Shown here piece after piece: positions 52,492-60,842 of a stretch of 64,000 bases of DNA (within the stretch, counting starts at the first letter, position 1; each line of letters starts with the position of its first letter). The stretch comes from Microcoleus asticus IPMA8. Its GTDB lineage: Bacteria > Cyanobacteriota > Cyanobacteriia > Cyanobacteriales > Microcoleaceae. The notes below the pieces were generated by a model, which did not search any database, was not told the origin of the DNA, and was given only the letters and a program-made list of their open reading frames with translations. The stretch spans positions 1-64,000 of the forward strand of contig NZ_SRRZ01000021.1 of the NCBI RefSeq assembly GCF_013179805.1. The letters are read 5' to 3'. Position numbers and translations under genes: made by a program.

Positions 52492-53205
52492 ATGGCAAAG
52501 AAAGTATCCCGAAGACTGCAAGAACTTCAAAAGAAAGTTGAAGAGAGACCTTATCTACCGCTGGAAGCTCTGCAACTTTTGAAAGAAACAGCAACCGCTA
52601 AGTTTGGCGAATCTGCTGAAGCTCACATCCGTTTGGGAATTGACCCGAAATATACTGACCAACAGTTGCGGACAACTGTATCGCTACCAAAAGGAACTGG
52701 TCAAGTAGTCAGAATTGCGGTGATTGCTAAGGGCGAAAAAGTTAAAGAAGCTCTGAATGCCGGCGCGGATATTGCTGGTTCTGAAGAGTTGATCGATGAA
52801 ATTCAGAAGGGCATGATGGACTTCGATTGCCTGATTGCTACCCCAGACGTGATGCCGTTGGTGGCAAAATTGGGTCGGTTGTTGGGCCCGCGCGGTTTGA
52901 TGCCTTCTCCGAAAGGTGGCACGGTGACGACTGACATTGCTCAGGCGATCAACGAGTTTAAAGGTGGTAAACTAGAATTCCGTGCCGATCGAACTGGCAT
53001 CGTTCATGTTATGTTTGGCAAGGCAGCTTTCTCAGCGGAAGATTTGCTGGTCAACCTTCATGCTTTGCAAGAAACTGTTGACCGCAACCGTCCTTCTGGT
53101 GCAAAAGGTCGCTACTGGCGCAGTTTGTACGTATCCGCAACAATGGGCCCGTCGATCGAAGTCGATATCAGTGCCCTGCGCGATACGAAAATTGACGCTG
53201 CCTAG
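52492..53205 (+). CDS. rplA: 50S ribosomal protein L1
   Basis: The 237-residue protein matches L1: AKKVSRRLQELQKKVEERPY, LGIDPKYTDQQLRTTVSLPK, TPDVMPLVAKLGRLLGPRGL and GKLEFRADRTGIVHVMFGKA. It is usually cotranscribed with rplK; here a repeat-filled 294-bp gap separates them. Confidence 0.97.
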   Translation: MAKKVSRRLQELQKKVEERPYLPLEALQLLKETATAKFGESAEAHIRLGIDPKYTDQQLRTTVSLPKGTGQVVRIAVIAKGEKVKEALNAGADIAGSEELIDEIQKGMMDFDCLIATPDVMPLVAKLGRLLGPRGLMPSPKGGTVTTDIAQAINEFKGGKLEFRADRTGIVHVMFGKAAFSAEDLLVNLHALQETVDRNRPSGAKGRYWRSLYVSATMGPSIEVDISALRDTKIDAA

Positions 53206-53330
53206 TACAGAATTAAGCAGAAGGCAGAAGGTAAAAGACAGCTTCGGCTGTCTGTGTAAATCTCTGACAAGACTTAAACCAGACCTCGGCTAATATCTGC
53301 CTTCTGGTGATAGCCTAATCAAAAATCAAT

Positions 53331-53515
53331 AAGCTGAAGACCGCAGGTGCCGACCGCTTAATTTCCTGCCGAGGCTGAAGAAATAAAAACTCAAGACTCA
53401 AAGATTAGAAATTTTCTATTTTTAATTCTGACTTGTTAATTTTTAATTCTCTGCCCCGGCTCGAAGGTCGGGGTTTTTGACGGGCAGTTTTCGATCCTAA
53501 AAGGAGGTGAAATAA
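53331..53515 (+). promoter_or_regulatory. Putative L10 leader upstream of rplJ
   Basis: In this position many bacteria have a leader RNA bound by the L10(L12) complex. Here GCAGGTGCCGACCGCTTAAT and TTCCTGCCGAGGCTGAAG suggest a folded segment, and CTGCCCCGGC/GGTCGGGG with an outer GGGCAG at 53451-53487 forms a strong hairpin with TTTTT inside. AAGGAGGTGA follows for rplJ. Assigning it to the L10 leader class rests on position and structure only. Confidence 0.5.
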
Positions 53516-53517
53516 GT

Positions 53518-54150
53518 ATGGGCAAAACTTTAGCAGTAAAAAATGAGATTATTGCAGACCTCAAGCAAACTTTGAGCGAATCTCAACTGGCGATCGTGAT
53601 TGACTACACGGGCTTAACTGTTGCTGAAATCACAGATTTGCGTCGGCGTTTGCGTCCGAAAGGCAGCAGTTGCCAAGTGGCAAAAAACACGCTGATGCGA
53701 ATTGCGGTTGAAGGCAACGAAACCTGGCAGCCGATACAGGAATTGCTCACAGGTACGTCGGCGTTTGTGTTCGTGCAAGAAGATATTGGCGGCGCGATTA
53801 AAGCTTACCAAGAATTCCAAAAAGTCTCTAAGAAGACTGAACTTCGCGGCGGCGTGATGGAAGGACGGGTCCTGAAAGAAGCTGATGTTAAAGCATTAGC
53901 CGATCTGCCGTCGAAAGAACAACTCATGGCTCAAATTGCTGGCGCTATCAACGGTGTCGCAACCAAGTTGGCTGTGGGTATCAATCAAGTTCCTACCTCG
54001 ATCGCCCGTGGTCTTAAGGCTTATGCTGAAAAAGACGGCGGTTCAGTAGAAGTAGAAGCAGAAGCACAAGCAAAACCTGAAGCAGAAGCAGAAGCACCAG
54101 CACAAACTGAAGCAGAAGCACCAGCAGAAGCAGAAAGCCCATCTGCGTAA
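53518..54150 (+). CDS. rplJ: 50S ribosomal protein L10
   Basis: The 210-residue protein starts MGKTLAVKNEIIADLKQTLS and has LAIVIDYTGLTVAEITDLRR, CQVAKNTLMRIAVEG and PSKEQLMAQIAGAINGVATK, all L10 features. The C-terminus has an extra tail of about 35 residues made of EAEA/PAEA repeats, longer than the usual L10 end. It precedes rplL; the start has a strong AGGAGG site. Confidence 0.96.
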   Translation: MGKTLAVKNEIIADLKQTLSESQLAIVIDYTGLTVAEITDLRRRLRPKGSSCQVAKNTLMRIAVEGNETWQPIQELLTGTSAFVFVQEDIGGAIKAYQEFQKVSKKTELRGGVMEGRVLKEADVKALADLPSKEQLMAQIAGAINGVATKLAVGINQVPTSIARGLKAYAEKDGGSVEVEAEAQAKPEAEAEAPAQTEAEAPAEAESPSA

Positions 54151-54287
54151 GTCATTAGTAATTAGTCACGAGTCAAGAGTCGTTAGTTTTGAGAAAGAAA
54201 CTGATGACTGCAGACGAGAAACTCATAATTAATGAGCAATCGAAAACCTCACATTCCAAATCTACAATCGAACTAGGAGTTCAAAAA

Positions 54288-54674
54288 ATGTCTACTGCAA
54301 CTGACGAAATCTTGGATAAACTTAAGTCTCTGACTTTGCTCGAAGCTTCTGAATTGGTCAAGCAAATTGAAGAAGCTTTCGGCGTCAGCGCTGCTGCTCC
54401 TGTCGGCCAGATGATGATGGGCGGCCCTGCTGCTGTCGCTGCTGAACCCGTAGAAGAGCAAACCGAATTTACTGTCATGCTCGAAGAAGTTCCTGCTGAC
54501 AAGAAAATCGCAATTCTGAAGGAAGTCCGGGCGATTACCGGTCTGGGTCTGAAGGAAGCGAAAGACTTGGTAGAAGCCGCACCGAAAGCAGTTAAGGAAG
54601 CGATTGCTAAGGATGCTGCTGAAGAAATGAAGAAACAGCTTGAAGCTGTGGGCGCAAAGATTTCTATCAAGTAG
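54288..54674 (+). CDS. rplL: 50S ribosomal protein L7/L12
   Basis: Using the ATG at 54288 (MSTATDEILDKLKSLTLLEA, after AGGAG) the protein has 128 residues; the frame runs further upstream but those residues are not L7/L12-like. It has the N-terminal dimerisation helices (LLEASELVKQIEEAFGV), an Ala/Pro hinge and the C-terminal factor-binding domain (EFTVMLEEVPADKKIAILKE, GLGLKEAKDLVEAAPKAVKE). Confidence 0.97.
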   Translation: MSTATDEILDKLKSLTLLEASELVKQIEEAFGVSAAAPVGQMMMGGPAAVAAEPVEEQTEFTVMLEEVPADKKIAILKEVRAITGLGLKEAKDLVEAAPKAVKEAIAKDAAEEMKKQLEAVGAKISIK

Positions 54675-54696
54675 TCAGAGAATGTAGTTGATATCA

Positions 54697-54773
54697 ATTC
54701 CGGTGACACCGGAATGATGGTTGACTGTTGACTGTTCCCTAAACGGAACTCCCCCGCATACGGGGGAAGTTCC
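54697..54773. terminator. Two hairpins between rplL and the convergent SDR gene
   Basis: ATTCCGGTG-A-CACCGGAAT (54697-54715) is a perfect 9-bp stem. GGAACTCCCCCG-CATA-CGGGGGAAGTTCC (54745-54773) is a longer stem with one bulge. Lying between convergent genes they probably end both transcripts. The second is related to a hairpin at 56567-56595. Confidence 0.6.
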
Positions 54774-54775
54774 GG

Positions 54776-55555
54776 TTAAGCTGTTGGGACAGTTCCTCCG
54801 TCAATCACGTGTTCTGTACCGGTAATAGACGCTGCGCGCGGTGATGCCAAAAACGCGATCAGATTTGCCACTTCAGCCGGTGTTGATGGTCGCCCGAGTG
54901 GAATGCCACCCAGCGATTCCATAATGATCCGCTTGCCTCCTTCGTAATCGGTGCCTGCTTGTTGGGCAAGGCGTTCGGCTAAAGCCACGGATGCCTCGGT
55001 TTCTACCCATCCCGGAGACACGCGCAAGACTCGTACACCTTTTGGCGCGACTTCTTTAGACAAGCTTTTGCTGTAGGTTGAAAGCGCGGCTTTGGCTGCC
55101 GCATAAGCAGTGGTTGAGTCCGGCAGGGGAAGCTGGTGTTGAATTGATGTGACATGGATAATTACCCCCTCCCCTTGCGTCACCATTCCGGGCAGTAGGG
55201 CGCGGTCTAGGCGTACTGCGGGAAAAAGGTTGAGATTCAATTCCTGTTGCCATTCTCGATCGTCGAGTGCCGCAAAACCGCCAGCCGGTGCTGATGAACC
55301 ACCCAACACATGAACGATGATATCTACGCCACCAAGACGTTCGTTAACGGCGTCCACCACAGCCTTACATCCCTCTAGGGTCGTCAGATCGGCGGAGATA
55401 AACAGTTTTTCTGGAAAGGAGCGAGGGCGGACTCGTGCCGCAGTCAGCACACTGGCTCCACAATCTTGAAAGAGAGTGACAACGGCTCCACCAATTCCTT
55501 TGGTGCCAGCAGTAACCAATACTCGTTTCCCGTTCAGTTCTAAATTCATAGACAT
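54776..55555 (-). CDS. Short-chain dehydrogenase/reductase (SDR family)
   Basis: The 259-residue protein has the NAD(P) motif VTAGTKGIGGAV (TGxxxGxG-type with A), the catalytic YAAAKAALSTYSKSL (YxxxK) and the C-terminal PAEVANLIAFLASPRAASIT then GTEHVIDGG, as in classical SDRs. Its start overlaps the stop of the upstream NTF2-like gene by one base (TGATG), so the two are coupled. A HxlR regulator is divergent from the pair. The substrate is unknown; such sets are common in electrophile or quinone responses. Confidence 0.9.
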   Translation of the reverse strand: MSMNLELNGKRVLVTAGTKGIGGAVVTLFQDCGASVLTAARVRPRSFPEKLFISADLTTLEGCKAVVDAVNERLGGVDIIVHVLGGSSAPAGGFAALDDREWQQELNLNLFPAVRLDRALLPGMVTQGEGVIIHVTSIQHQLPLPDSTTAYAAAKAALSTYSKSLSKEVAPKGVRVLRVSPGWVETEASVALAERLAQQAGTDYEGGKRIIMESLGGIPLGRPSTPAEVANLIAFLASPRAASITGTEHVIDGGTVPTA

Positions 55556-55881
55556 CAGTTAATCTCCAGAGATTGGATTTTGCCACTTTTAAGTTGAAAA
55601 GAGTGACGGAGTTGTATCGGGCTGCCGGGAAAATTCCCGGTGATTTTGGCAACGACTGTCACAGACTCTCCCACTTGAGCGGTGCTAATTGGCTCTGTAC
55701 AATATTCAAATTTTTTCCGCGACTCCTGAAGCCACGACTGAATCGCTCCATGCCCTCGATGAGTCTTGCCTTCGTCAAACACTACGGCATCCTGCGTGAA
55801 ACAATCCGTTATCCGGGTAGTGTCTGTGCCGTTACAGGTGACGAAATAGGTGCCGATCGATTCAGCCAGTTGCAGATTCAT
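55555..55881 (-). CDS. NTF2-like/SnoaL-like small protein
   Basis: With the ATG at 55881 (MNLQLAESIGTYFVTCNGTD) the protein has 108 residues; an AAGAGA site precedes it. The pattern TTRITDCFTQDAVVFDEGKT, HRGHGAIQSWLQES and GSPIQLRHSFQLKSGKIQSL fits the NTF2-like fold (SnoaL/ketosteroid-isomerase relatives). It is the first gene of the pair with the SDR gene. It could be an isomerase, hydratase or lipocalin-like binder; the active-site residues cannot be assigned. Confidence 0.85.
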   Translation of the reverse strand: MNLQLAESIGTYFVTCNGTDTTRITDCFTQDAVVFDEGKTHRGHGAIQSWLQESRKKFEYCTEPISTAQVGESVTVVAKITGNFPGSPIQLRHSFQLKSGKIQSLEIN

Positions 55882-55974
55882 TTTTGTTTCTCTTGCTGGA
55901 AAGTTGCTGCACAAGAATTCTCTGCTTAGACTTGCAAATAATCAAGAACGCACGAAAAAGTAAGTTGCACACCT

Positions 55975-56316
55975 ATGAGAAAGGTTTACACCCCCTCGAC
56001 GGCAGCGGCAGATGTCGCAGAAGTGATACGGTTGCTGGAAGGGCGCTGGAAGCTGGTCATCCTCTTTCATTTGTTCGACGGCAAAGTGCAGCGCTATTCT
56101 GATTTCGAGAAACTTATTCCGGGCATCTCCCAAAAGATGCTGTCCCAGCAATTAAGGACGCTGGAAGCTGACGGGATTGTGATCCGAAAGATCTATCCGC
56201 AGGTACCGCCTAAGGTTGAATATAGGCTGACCGCGTGGGGACAGGCTTTGTGCCCTGCTCTGGATGCACTTCTGAATTGGGCGGAGCAGAAGGGTCGTTT
56301 CGAGGACTCAGCTTAA
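55975..56316 (+). CDS. HxlR-family transcriptional regulator
   Basis: The 113-residue protein has the HxlR winged helix: VIRLLEGRWKLVILFHLFDG, RYSDFEKLIPGISQKMLSQQ, LRTLEADGIVIRKIYPQVPP and VEYRLTAWGQAL. HxlR regulators often sense electrophiles or redox state through a cysteine; here a Cys lies near residue 93 (GQALCPAL). It is divergent from the NTF2-SDR pair with 93 bp between, so it probably controls that pair and itself. Confidence 0.92.
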   Translation: MRKVYTPSTAAADVAEVIRLLEGRWKLVILFHLFDGKVQRYSDFEKLIPGISQKMLSQQLRTLEADGIVIRKIYPQVPPKVEYRLTAWGQALCPALDALLNWAEQKGRFEDSA

Positions 56317-56329
56317 CAAAACATTGCAC

Positions 56330-56410
56330 TAGACATCTCCAGAAATTCTAAATTTTGAACGATATTATTAGGGTTTCAGCCCTGTTTTTCGTAATTATTG
56401 GAGATGTCTA
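56330..56410. mobile_element. MITE-like inverted repeat element
   Basis: Terminal repeats TAGACATCTCCA (56330) and TGGAGATGTCTA (56399-56410) enclose about 57 bp without coding capacity. A single end-like sequence (TTGGAGATGTCT) lies near 58495. The element is 81 bp long. Confidence 0.6.
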
Positions 56411-56566
56411 CTGGGCAAATCGGTGAACGTGGCGTTAGACCGCCAGGTCTCAATTAGGACAGTCGCTTGAAGTTACTTGCAGGGCATTCAAAATTAAAAT
56501 CGCTAAGCATGAGTAGCTGTAACGACGATTTGTAACAACAATTAGTTAGTGCAGCCGTCGTTTAAT

Positions 56567-56638
56567 CGGAACTTACCCCCTGCGGGGTAGTTCCGCCTAA
56601 ATTTAATCGCGCGATAGTTACATCTCTCGCGCGATTAA
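56567..56638. terminator. Two hairpins downstream of crtD
   Basis: CGGAACTTACCCCCTGCGGG then GTAGTTCCG (56567-56595) is a near-perfect hairpin related to the one at 54745. TTAATCGCGCGA and TCGCGCGATTAA (56603-56638) form a second perfect stem. They lie 40-110 bp beyond the crtD stop, between genes that converge. Confidence 0.55.
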
Positions 56639-56677
56639 TTATTTTTTGCGCTAGGGAAACTGCATTGCCGTGTCCTC

Positions 56678-58294
56678 TTAGATTTTAGAGGCGGCCTCCA
56701 TTTGCCGCACTACTGTTAAAGCTGAATAGGAAACGCCGGCCGTTCCTTCTCCGGGATGGGTGGAGTCGCCCACTAACCACAAGTTTTTAATTGGTGTGCG
56801 GTTGGCAAATCCGAAGGGGCCGAAGGTTGGTATTCGCTGCCCGATACCACCCACAACGCCTCTATCTCTCGCTGTGTAGCGGGCAAAGGTGCGGGGTGTG
56901 GCGGCTTCTTGGTGTACGATCGACTCTGGCGTAAAATTGAAATATTCGCTCAAACGGGCGATCGCCCCTGCGGTATATTTTTGCTTTAATCCTTCATAAT
57001 CAACCGAATTCCACCACATTCGAGTATCAGTAAATGAGGAAGCGATAATTGTCGCCATTCCCTTCGGTGCTCGGCCATCTCCCGAATGGCTGACAGAAAC
57101 AAATAATGAATTATTCTCCCCTATCTCGCCGTCGTAATCGTAGAGAAACTGAAGGTGCGGCGGACAATTTGCCGGAATTGCGCTTTCATGCACTCCCAAA
57201 TATATGACAAATGCACCGGATGCGGGCGGCAATTTATCTACTCGATATTTGTAGCCAGCCATTTGATTTGGGAGTTTGTTTGTTGTCTCTGAAGTTTCTG
57301 ATTTAACCGATAAATTATCTGTTAAATTTCCGACACTAGGCTCGCTTGACATTAATTTTACTAGATTTTGCGCGGTCACGTTGGCAACAATGCGATCGGC
57401 TGTTTCTGTCCAAACTTCGCCTGTTTTTTGATTGCGAATCACTGTACCGGTGGCTTTGCCGTTGGCGCTGACAATACTTTCAACTGTGTGTCGCAATAAG
57501 ACTTTGCCGCCGTCTCTTTCGATCGCCCCTACGAGTCGATCGCTCAATACCTGCATACTTCCTTGTAGATGATACAATCCCTGTGGCGTTTGTGAAACTC
57601 CTAAAGCCGTCGCCGCGTAAAGCAGCGCCGTTTCTTCGGTATCGACTTGAGAATACAATTTTAACTGCAAATCCAGAAAAGTTTTCAAGCGCAAATTGTC
57701 GCCCAACCCACAAAGCCGCAAAGCATCTCCCACTGTCATAAAAGTGAAAGGCAAAGTAATTAGAGTATCGGGGCGAACTGCTTGAATTAATTGCCAGAAA
57801 TCCCATAAGTTTCTGGGCGGTAAAACTGGATCGCGCCCTTGAAATTTCCAGCTAGCTTTGAACAAAGCAGACAATAATTGCCAAAAAGGTTCGCTTCCAG
57901 GAAACTGCCGCTGCCTTTCTTGCTGCCACTTTTGCGGATCTCGCCACACACTAATCGGTGCGGTTTCTCCCGGCAAAAACACCGCACAAGCGGGATCGCA
58001 GGGTGTGGCGGCGGGAAGTTCTATGTTTAATTCTGAAAAAATGCGGTGGTGAATGCCTCCGGGTTCCAATCCTGCAACCTGCGTGGCGCCGACATCGAAG
58101 GTAAAGCCTTTGCGTTTGAAGGTGGAAGCGCATCCTCCGGGGACGATCGCCTGGTCTAAGACTAGCACTTTGTATTTTCTGCGGGCTAGCAGGGCGGCTG
58201 CTGTGAGTCCGCCGATGCCGGCTCCAATTACCGTGACGCGGCTCTTAGTGTCTGCTGGATTGGATTTGCTAAAAGGGGTAGGAGCGATCGTCAT
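56678..58294 (-). CDS. crtD: CrtD-type carotenoid C-3',4' desaturase
   Basis: The 538-residue FAD-dependent oxidoreductase has the dinucleotide motif VTVIGAGIGGLTAAALLARR near the N-terminus, PGGCASTFKRKGFTFDVGAT, and the C-terminal NLWLVGDSTHPGEGTAGVSY. The segment QVAGLEPGGIHHRIFSEL and overall length fit cyanobacterial CrtD, which acts in myxoxanthophyll (myxol glycoside) synthesis, rather than CrtH or phytoene desaturase. A stretch of about 20 residues (KLMSSEPSVGNLTDNLSVKS) may be an insertion. It has no carotenoid gene neighbours here. Confidence 0.8.
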   Translation of the reverse strand: MTIAPTPFSKSNPADTKSRVTVIGAGIGGLTAAALLARRKYKVLVLDQAIVPGGCASTFKRKGFTFDVGATQVAGLEPGGIHHRIFSELNIELPAATPCDPACAVFLPGETAPISVWRDPQKWQQERQRQFPGSEPFWQLLSALFKASWKFQGRDPVLPPRNLWDFWQLIQAVRPDTLITLPFTFMTVGDALRLCGLGDNLRLKTFLDLQLKLYSQVDTEETALLYAATALGVSQTPQGLYHLQGSMQVLSDRLVGAIERDGGKVLLRHTVESIVSANGKATGTVIRNQKTGEVWTETADRIVANVTAQNLVKLMSSEPSVGNLTDNLSVKSETSETTNKLPNQMAGYKYRVDKLPPASGAFVIYLGVHESAIPANCPPHLQFLYDYDGEIGENNSLFVSVSHSGDGRAPKGMATIIASSFTDTRMWWNSVDYEGLKQKYTAGAIARLSEYFNFTPESIVHQEAATPRTFARYTARDRGVVGGIGQRIPTFGPFGFANRTPIKNLWLVGDSTHPGEGTAGVSYSALTVVRQMEAASKI

Positions 58295-58645
58295 AATTTA
58301 TTTATTGTAATATTTCTTAATATTATTATCATACATTACAAAAAAAAGCTTCGACAGGTTTCAATCTGTCTGTGGAGTGCGAGTTCGGACTGGTAAGGGT
58401 GAAACATTTGGGCATAAAATCAAAGGTTGAAAACATGAATTTTCGCCCCTTGGCTTACACCCTACATCTCGCGAGATAGTAGGAGATGATTAGTTGGAGA
58501 TGTCTCTTGTACTTTTCACCTGCTATACTGAGCCGATCGCACATCATTTGCATGGCTTTTGAGAGCAAGCCCTTCCTTAGAATAGATACTTTTGCAAAAT
58601 CAGGTGTAGTTCAGCTTAATTATTTTTCAAATAAGGTTGAATCTA
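58295..58645. other. Intergenic stretch without a supportable gene
   Basis: About 350 bp upstream of crtD. It must hold the crtD promoter. A lone TTGGAGATGTCT (near 58495) recalls an end of the element at 56330. I see nothing else. Confidence 0.5.
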
Positions 58646-59567
58646 ATGAGTTTGAATACTTGTGAAATTTGCGGTAATCCGCAAGATAACACCCGTTAAA
58701 AAATCGAACCCATTCAATAATTTCCGGGTTTAAATAACAACCCATTTGAGTATATTGAATGCAGTGAATGCGGTTGCTGGCAAATAGTGAACGTTCCCAA
58801 CATTTGTCACAATATTATTCATTTAACTATTACTCTTTACAAATCTCTAACGTTAAAGAAACCAAGGGCTTGTTTAGATTTATGAAGCGTAAAAGAGCAG
58901 AAAATTACCTGGGTAACAAAAACTTATTGGGAGAAATTTTATCAAACATATACGGACTTCCTTATTATTTTGACTGGCCGATCGAGGTCAATGTGACATG
59001 GGAATCGAAAATATTAGATGTTGGTTGCGGTACGGGGGATCTTTTGCTGCGTCTAGCTGAAGAAGGTTTTTTTAACCTTACAGGACTCGATCCTTTGATT
59101 GAAGGTGATATTTTATATAAAAATGGTGTCCAGATTCTTAAAAAAAAATAGCGGAACTAGAATATCGGTTTGATTTGATTATGCTGCATCATTTTTTTGA
59201 TCGTATACCCCAACCGCAGGAGGTTCTAAAAAATATATGGCGACTGCTAAAACACGATCGGTATGCTTTGATTAGAATTCCTGTCACCTCAACTTATGCG
59301 CGGCGAGAATAAGGTGTCAAATGGGGTCAAATTGAGCCTCCGATTCACTTGTTTTTACACGCTCTGAAAAGTATGAAATTACTAGCAAATGAGATGGGAT
59401 TTCAAATAAAAGATATTGTGTTTGACTCGTGAGAATTACAATTTCTCTGCGGTTGAGAGTTTTCGGATTTTCCCGATCTTGAGCTTAAAGAATTTAAACT
59501 AAAAGCTGAGGAATTAAATAAAAATAATGACGGCGATCGGGCTGCTTTTTATTTGTACAAACCATGA
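58646..59567 (+). pseudogene. Decayed SAM-dependent methyltransferase gene
   Basis: The first frame begins MSLNTCEICGNPQDNTR with a CxxC zinc-ribbon-like start and soon stops. A frame from 58768 then holds the methyltransferase core (ITNLYKSLTL region, ILDVGCGTGDLLLRLAEEGF, then LTGLDPLIEGDILYKNG) and ends at an A8 run near 59145. The following +1 frame continues ELEYRFDLIMLHHFFDRIPQ, then PQEVLKNIWRLLKHDRYALI, with further stops at 59309, 59430 and 59451, to a TGA at 59565. At least two frameshifts and several stops make it a pseudogene of a small-molecule or glycan-type methyltransferase. Confidence 0.75.
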
Positions 59568-59615
59568 AATAATCGATCGCGCTCGCGCGCGATCGATTTC
59601 TCTGCTGATTTAGAA

Positions 59616-60782
59616 TCAGGGACGCCGCCACTTGTTGAGATAAGCTTCGCCAATCCCAGCCACAGCCTGCATTTGACCTAGCTGTTCCCGTAAAGCTTTG
59701 ATGGTTCTTAGCTGTTCTTGAGACTGTTGCTGCAAAGCGTCGTAATTTCGCTGTATCGCCGCACTCTGGCTCAATTGATTTTCTAGAGATTGCAACTTGG
59801 TTAGTTGAACTTGGAATTCTCCGATCGCACTTGACTTTTCGGCTAACTGGTGCTGCAAAGATTCGTAACTCGACTGCGACACGGTTTGCTGCAATTGCTG
59901 TCCCAAAGTTTGCTTTTCGGTAGCTAATTGCTGCTGCAAGGATTCCAGAGAACTTTCTCTTTCGGCGACTTGCTGCTGCAAAGATTCCAAAGCACTGGAT
60001 TTTTCTGCTAGCTGTTGCTGAAACTCGTGTTCCCGGTGTTCTCTTTCGGCGACTTGCTGCTGCAAAGATTCCAAAGCACTGGATTTTTCTGCTAGCTGTT
60101 GCTGAAGCTCGTGTTCCCGGTGTTCTTTTTCGGCGACTTGCTGCTGCAAAGAAGCTATCGAACTTTCGCGTTCAGTCAACTGTTGCTGTAAACTTTCGTA
60201 ACTTGAATTCGGTACAGTTTCCTGCAATTGGCTTTCTAGATTTTGCTTTTCGGCGACTTGCTGCTGCAAAGAAGCGATCGAACTTTCGCGTTCACTCAAC
60301 TGCTGCTGTAAACTTTCGTAACTTGACTTCGGTACAGTTTCCTGCAATTGGCTTTCTAGATTTTGTTTTTCGGTGGCCAATTGCTGCTGCAAAGAAGCGA
60401 TCGAACTTTCGCGTTCACTCAACTGCTGCTGTAAACTTTCGTAACTTTCTTGCAGCGGATTTGGCTTTACACTCACCGAGTCCGATAGAGTTTCTGCCGT
60501 TACAGCGTCATTAAATTCGCTTTCTTCGGCTGTTTCCCCTTGCAAGTGGGCCGCCTCTACCTCCGTTTCTTCACCTTTTTTCCAAGTGACAGTAACTTCC
60601 GTCTTGTCCTTAGAAATATCCAGAGCGCCTTGTGCCAAGCGTTCTAGGAGTTCCGACCTTGATATTCCGAGCTTTCGAGCGATCGTGTTTAATCGATCGG
60701 CACTAGAAGAAGTCAGCGAAAGTCCGACTTTGACTTTACTTTCTGAATTGGAACTAACTACATTGCGATTTTTTTTGACCAT
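59616..60782 (-). CDS. RHH-type N-terminus fused to a long coiled-coil repeat region
   Basis: I take the ATG at 60782 (MVKKNRNVVSS), 8 nt after AGGA; the frame also has ATGs at 60797 and 60788. The protein has 388 residues. Residues about 17-55 (KVKVGLSLTSSSADRLNTIA, then RKLGISRSELLERLAQGALD) resemble a ribbon-helix-helix (CopG-type) DNA-binding region. From about 105 to 340 it is a coiled coil of near-identical repeats (YESLQQQLSERESSIASLQQ and variants), encoded by long tandem DNA repeats. The C-terminus has AVAGIGEAYLNKWRRP. A DNA-binding or partition-like structural role is possible, but no function is established. Confidence 0.8.
   Translation of the reverse strand: MVKKNRNVVSSNSESKVKVGLSLTSSSADRLNTIARKLGISRSELLERLAQGALDISKDKTEVTVTWKKGEETEVEAAHLQGETAEESEFNDAVTAETLSDSVSVKPNPLQESYESLQQQLSERESSIASLQQQLATEKQNLESQLQETVPKSSYESLQQQLSERESSIASLQQQVAEKQNLESQLQETVPNSSYESLQQQLTERESSIASLQQQVAEKEHREHELQQQLAEKSSALESLQQQVAEREHREHEFQQQLAEKSSALESLQQQVAERESSLESLQQQLATEKQTLGQQLQQTVSQSSYESLQHQLAEKSSAIGEFQVQLTKLQSLENQLSQSAAIQRNYDALQQQSQEQLRTIKALREQLGQMQAVAGIGEAYLNKWRRP
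59955..60440. repeat. Long tandem repeats inside the coiled-coil gene
   Basis: A unit of about 120 bp, with GAAGCGATCGAACTTTCGCG then TTCACTCAACTGCTGCTGTA, occurs about three times (60130-60440). A related unit of about 80 bp (AAGATTCCAAAGCACTGGAT) occurs twice (59970-60125). Copies are nearly identical in DNA, so the array is recent. Confidence 0.85.
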
Positions 60783-60842
60783 TGGCATTTTCCTCATGCC
60801 AACCTACACTTATTAGTGTAGTGGCTGAAGCTTGTATTAAAA

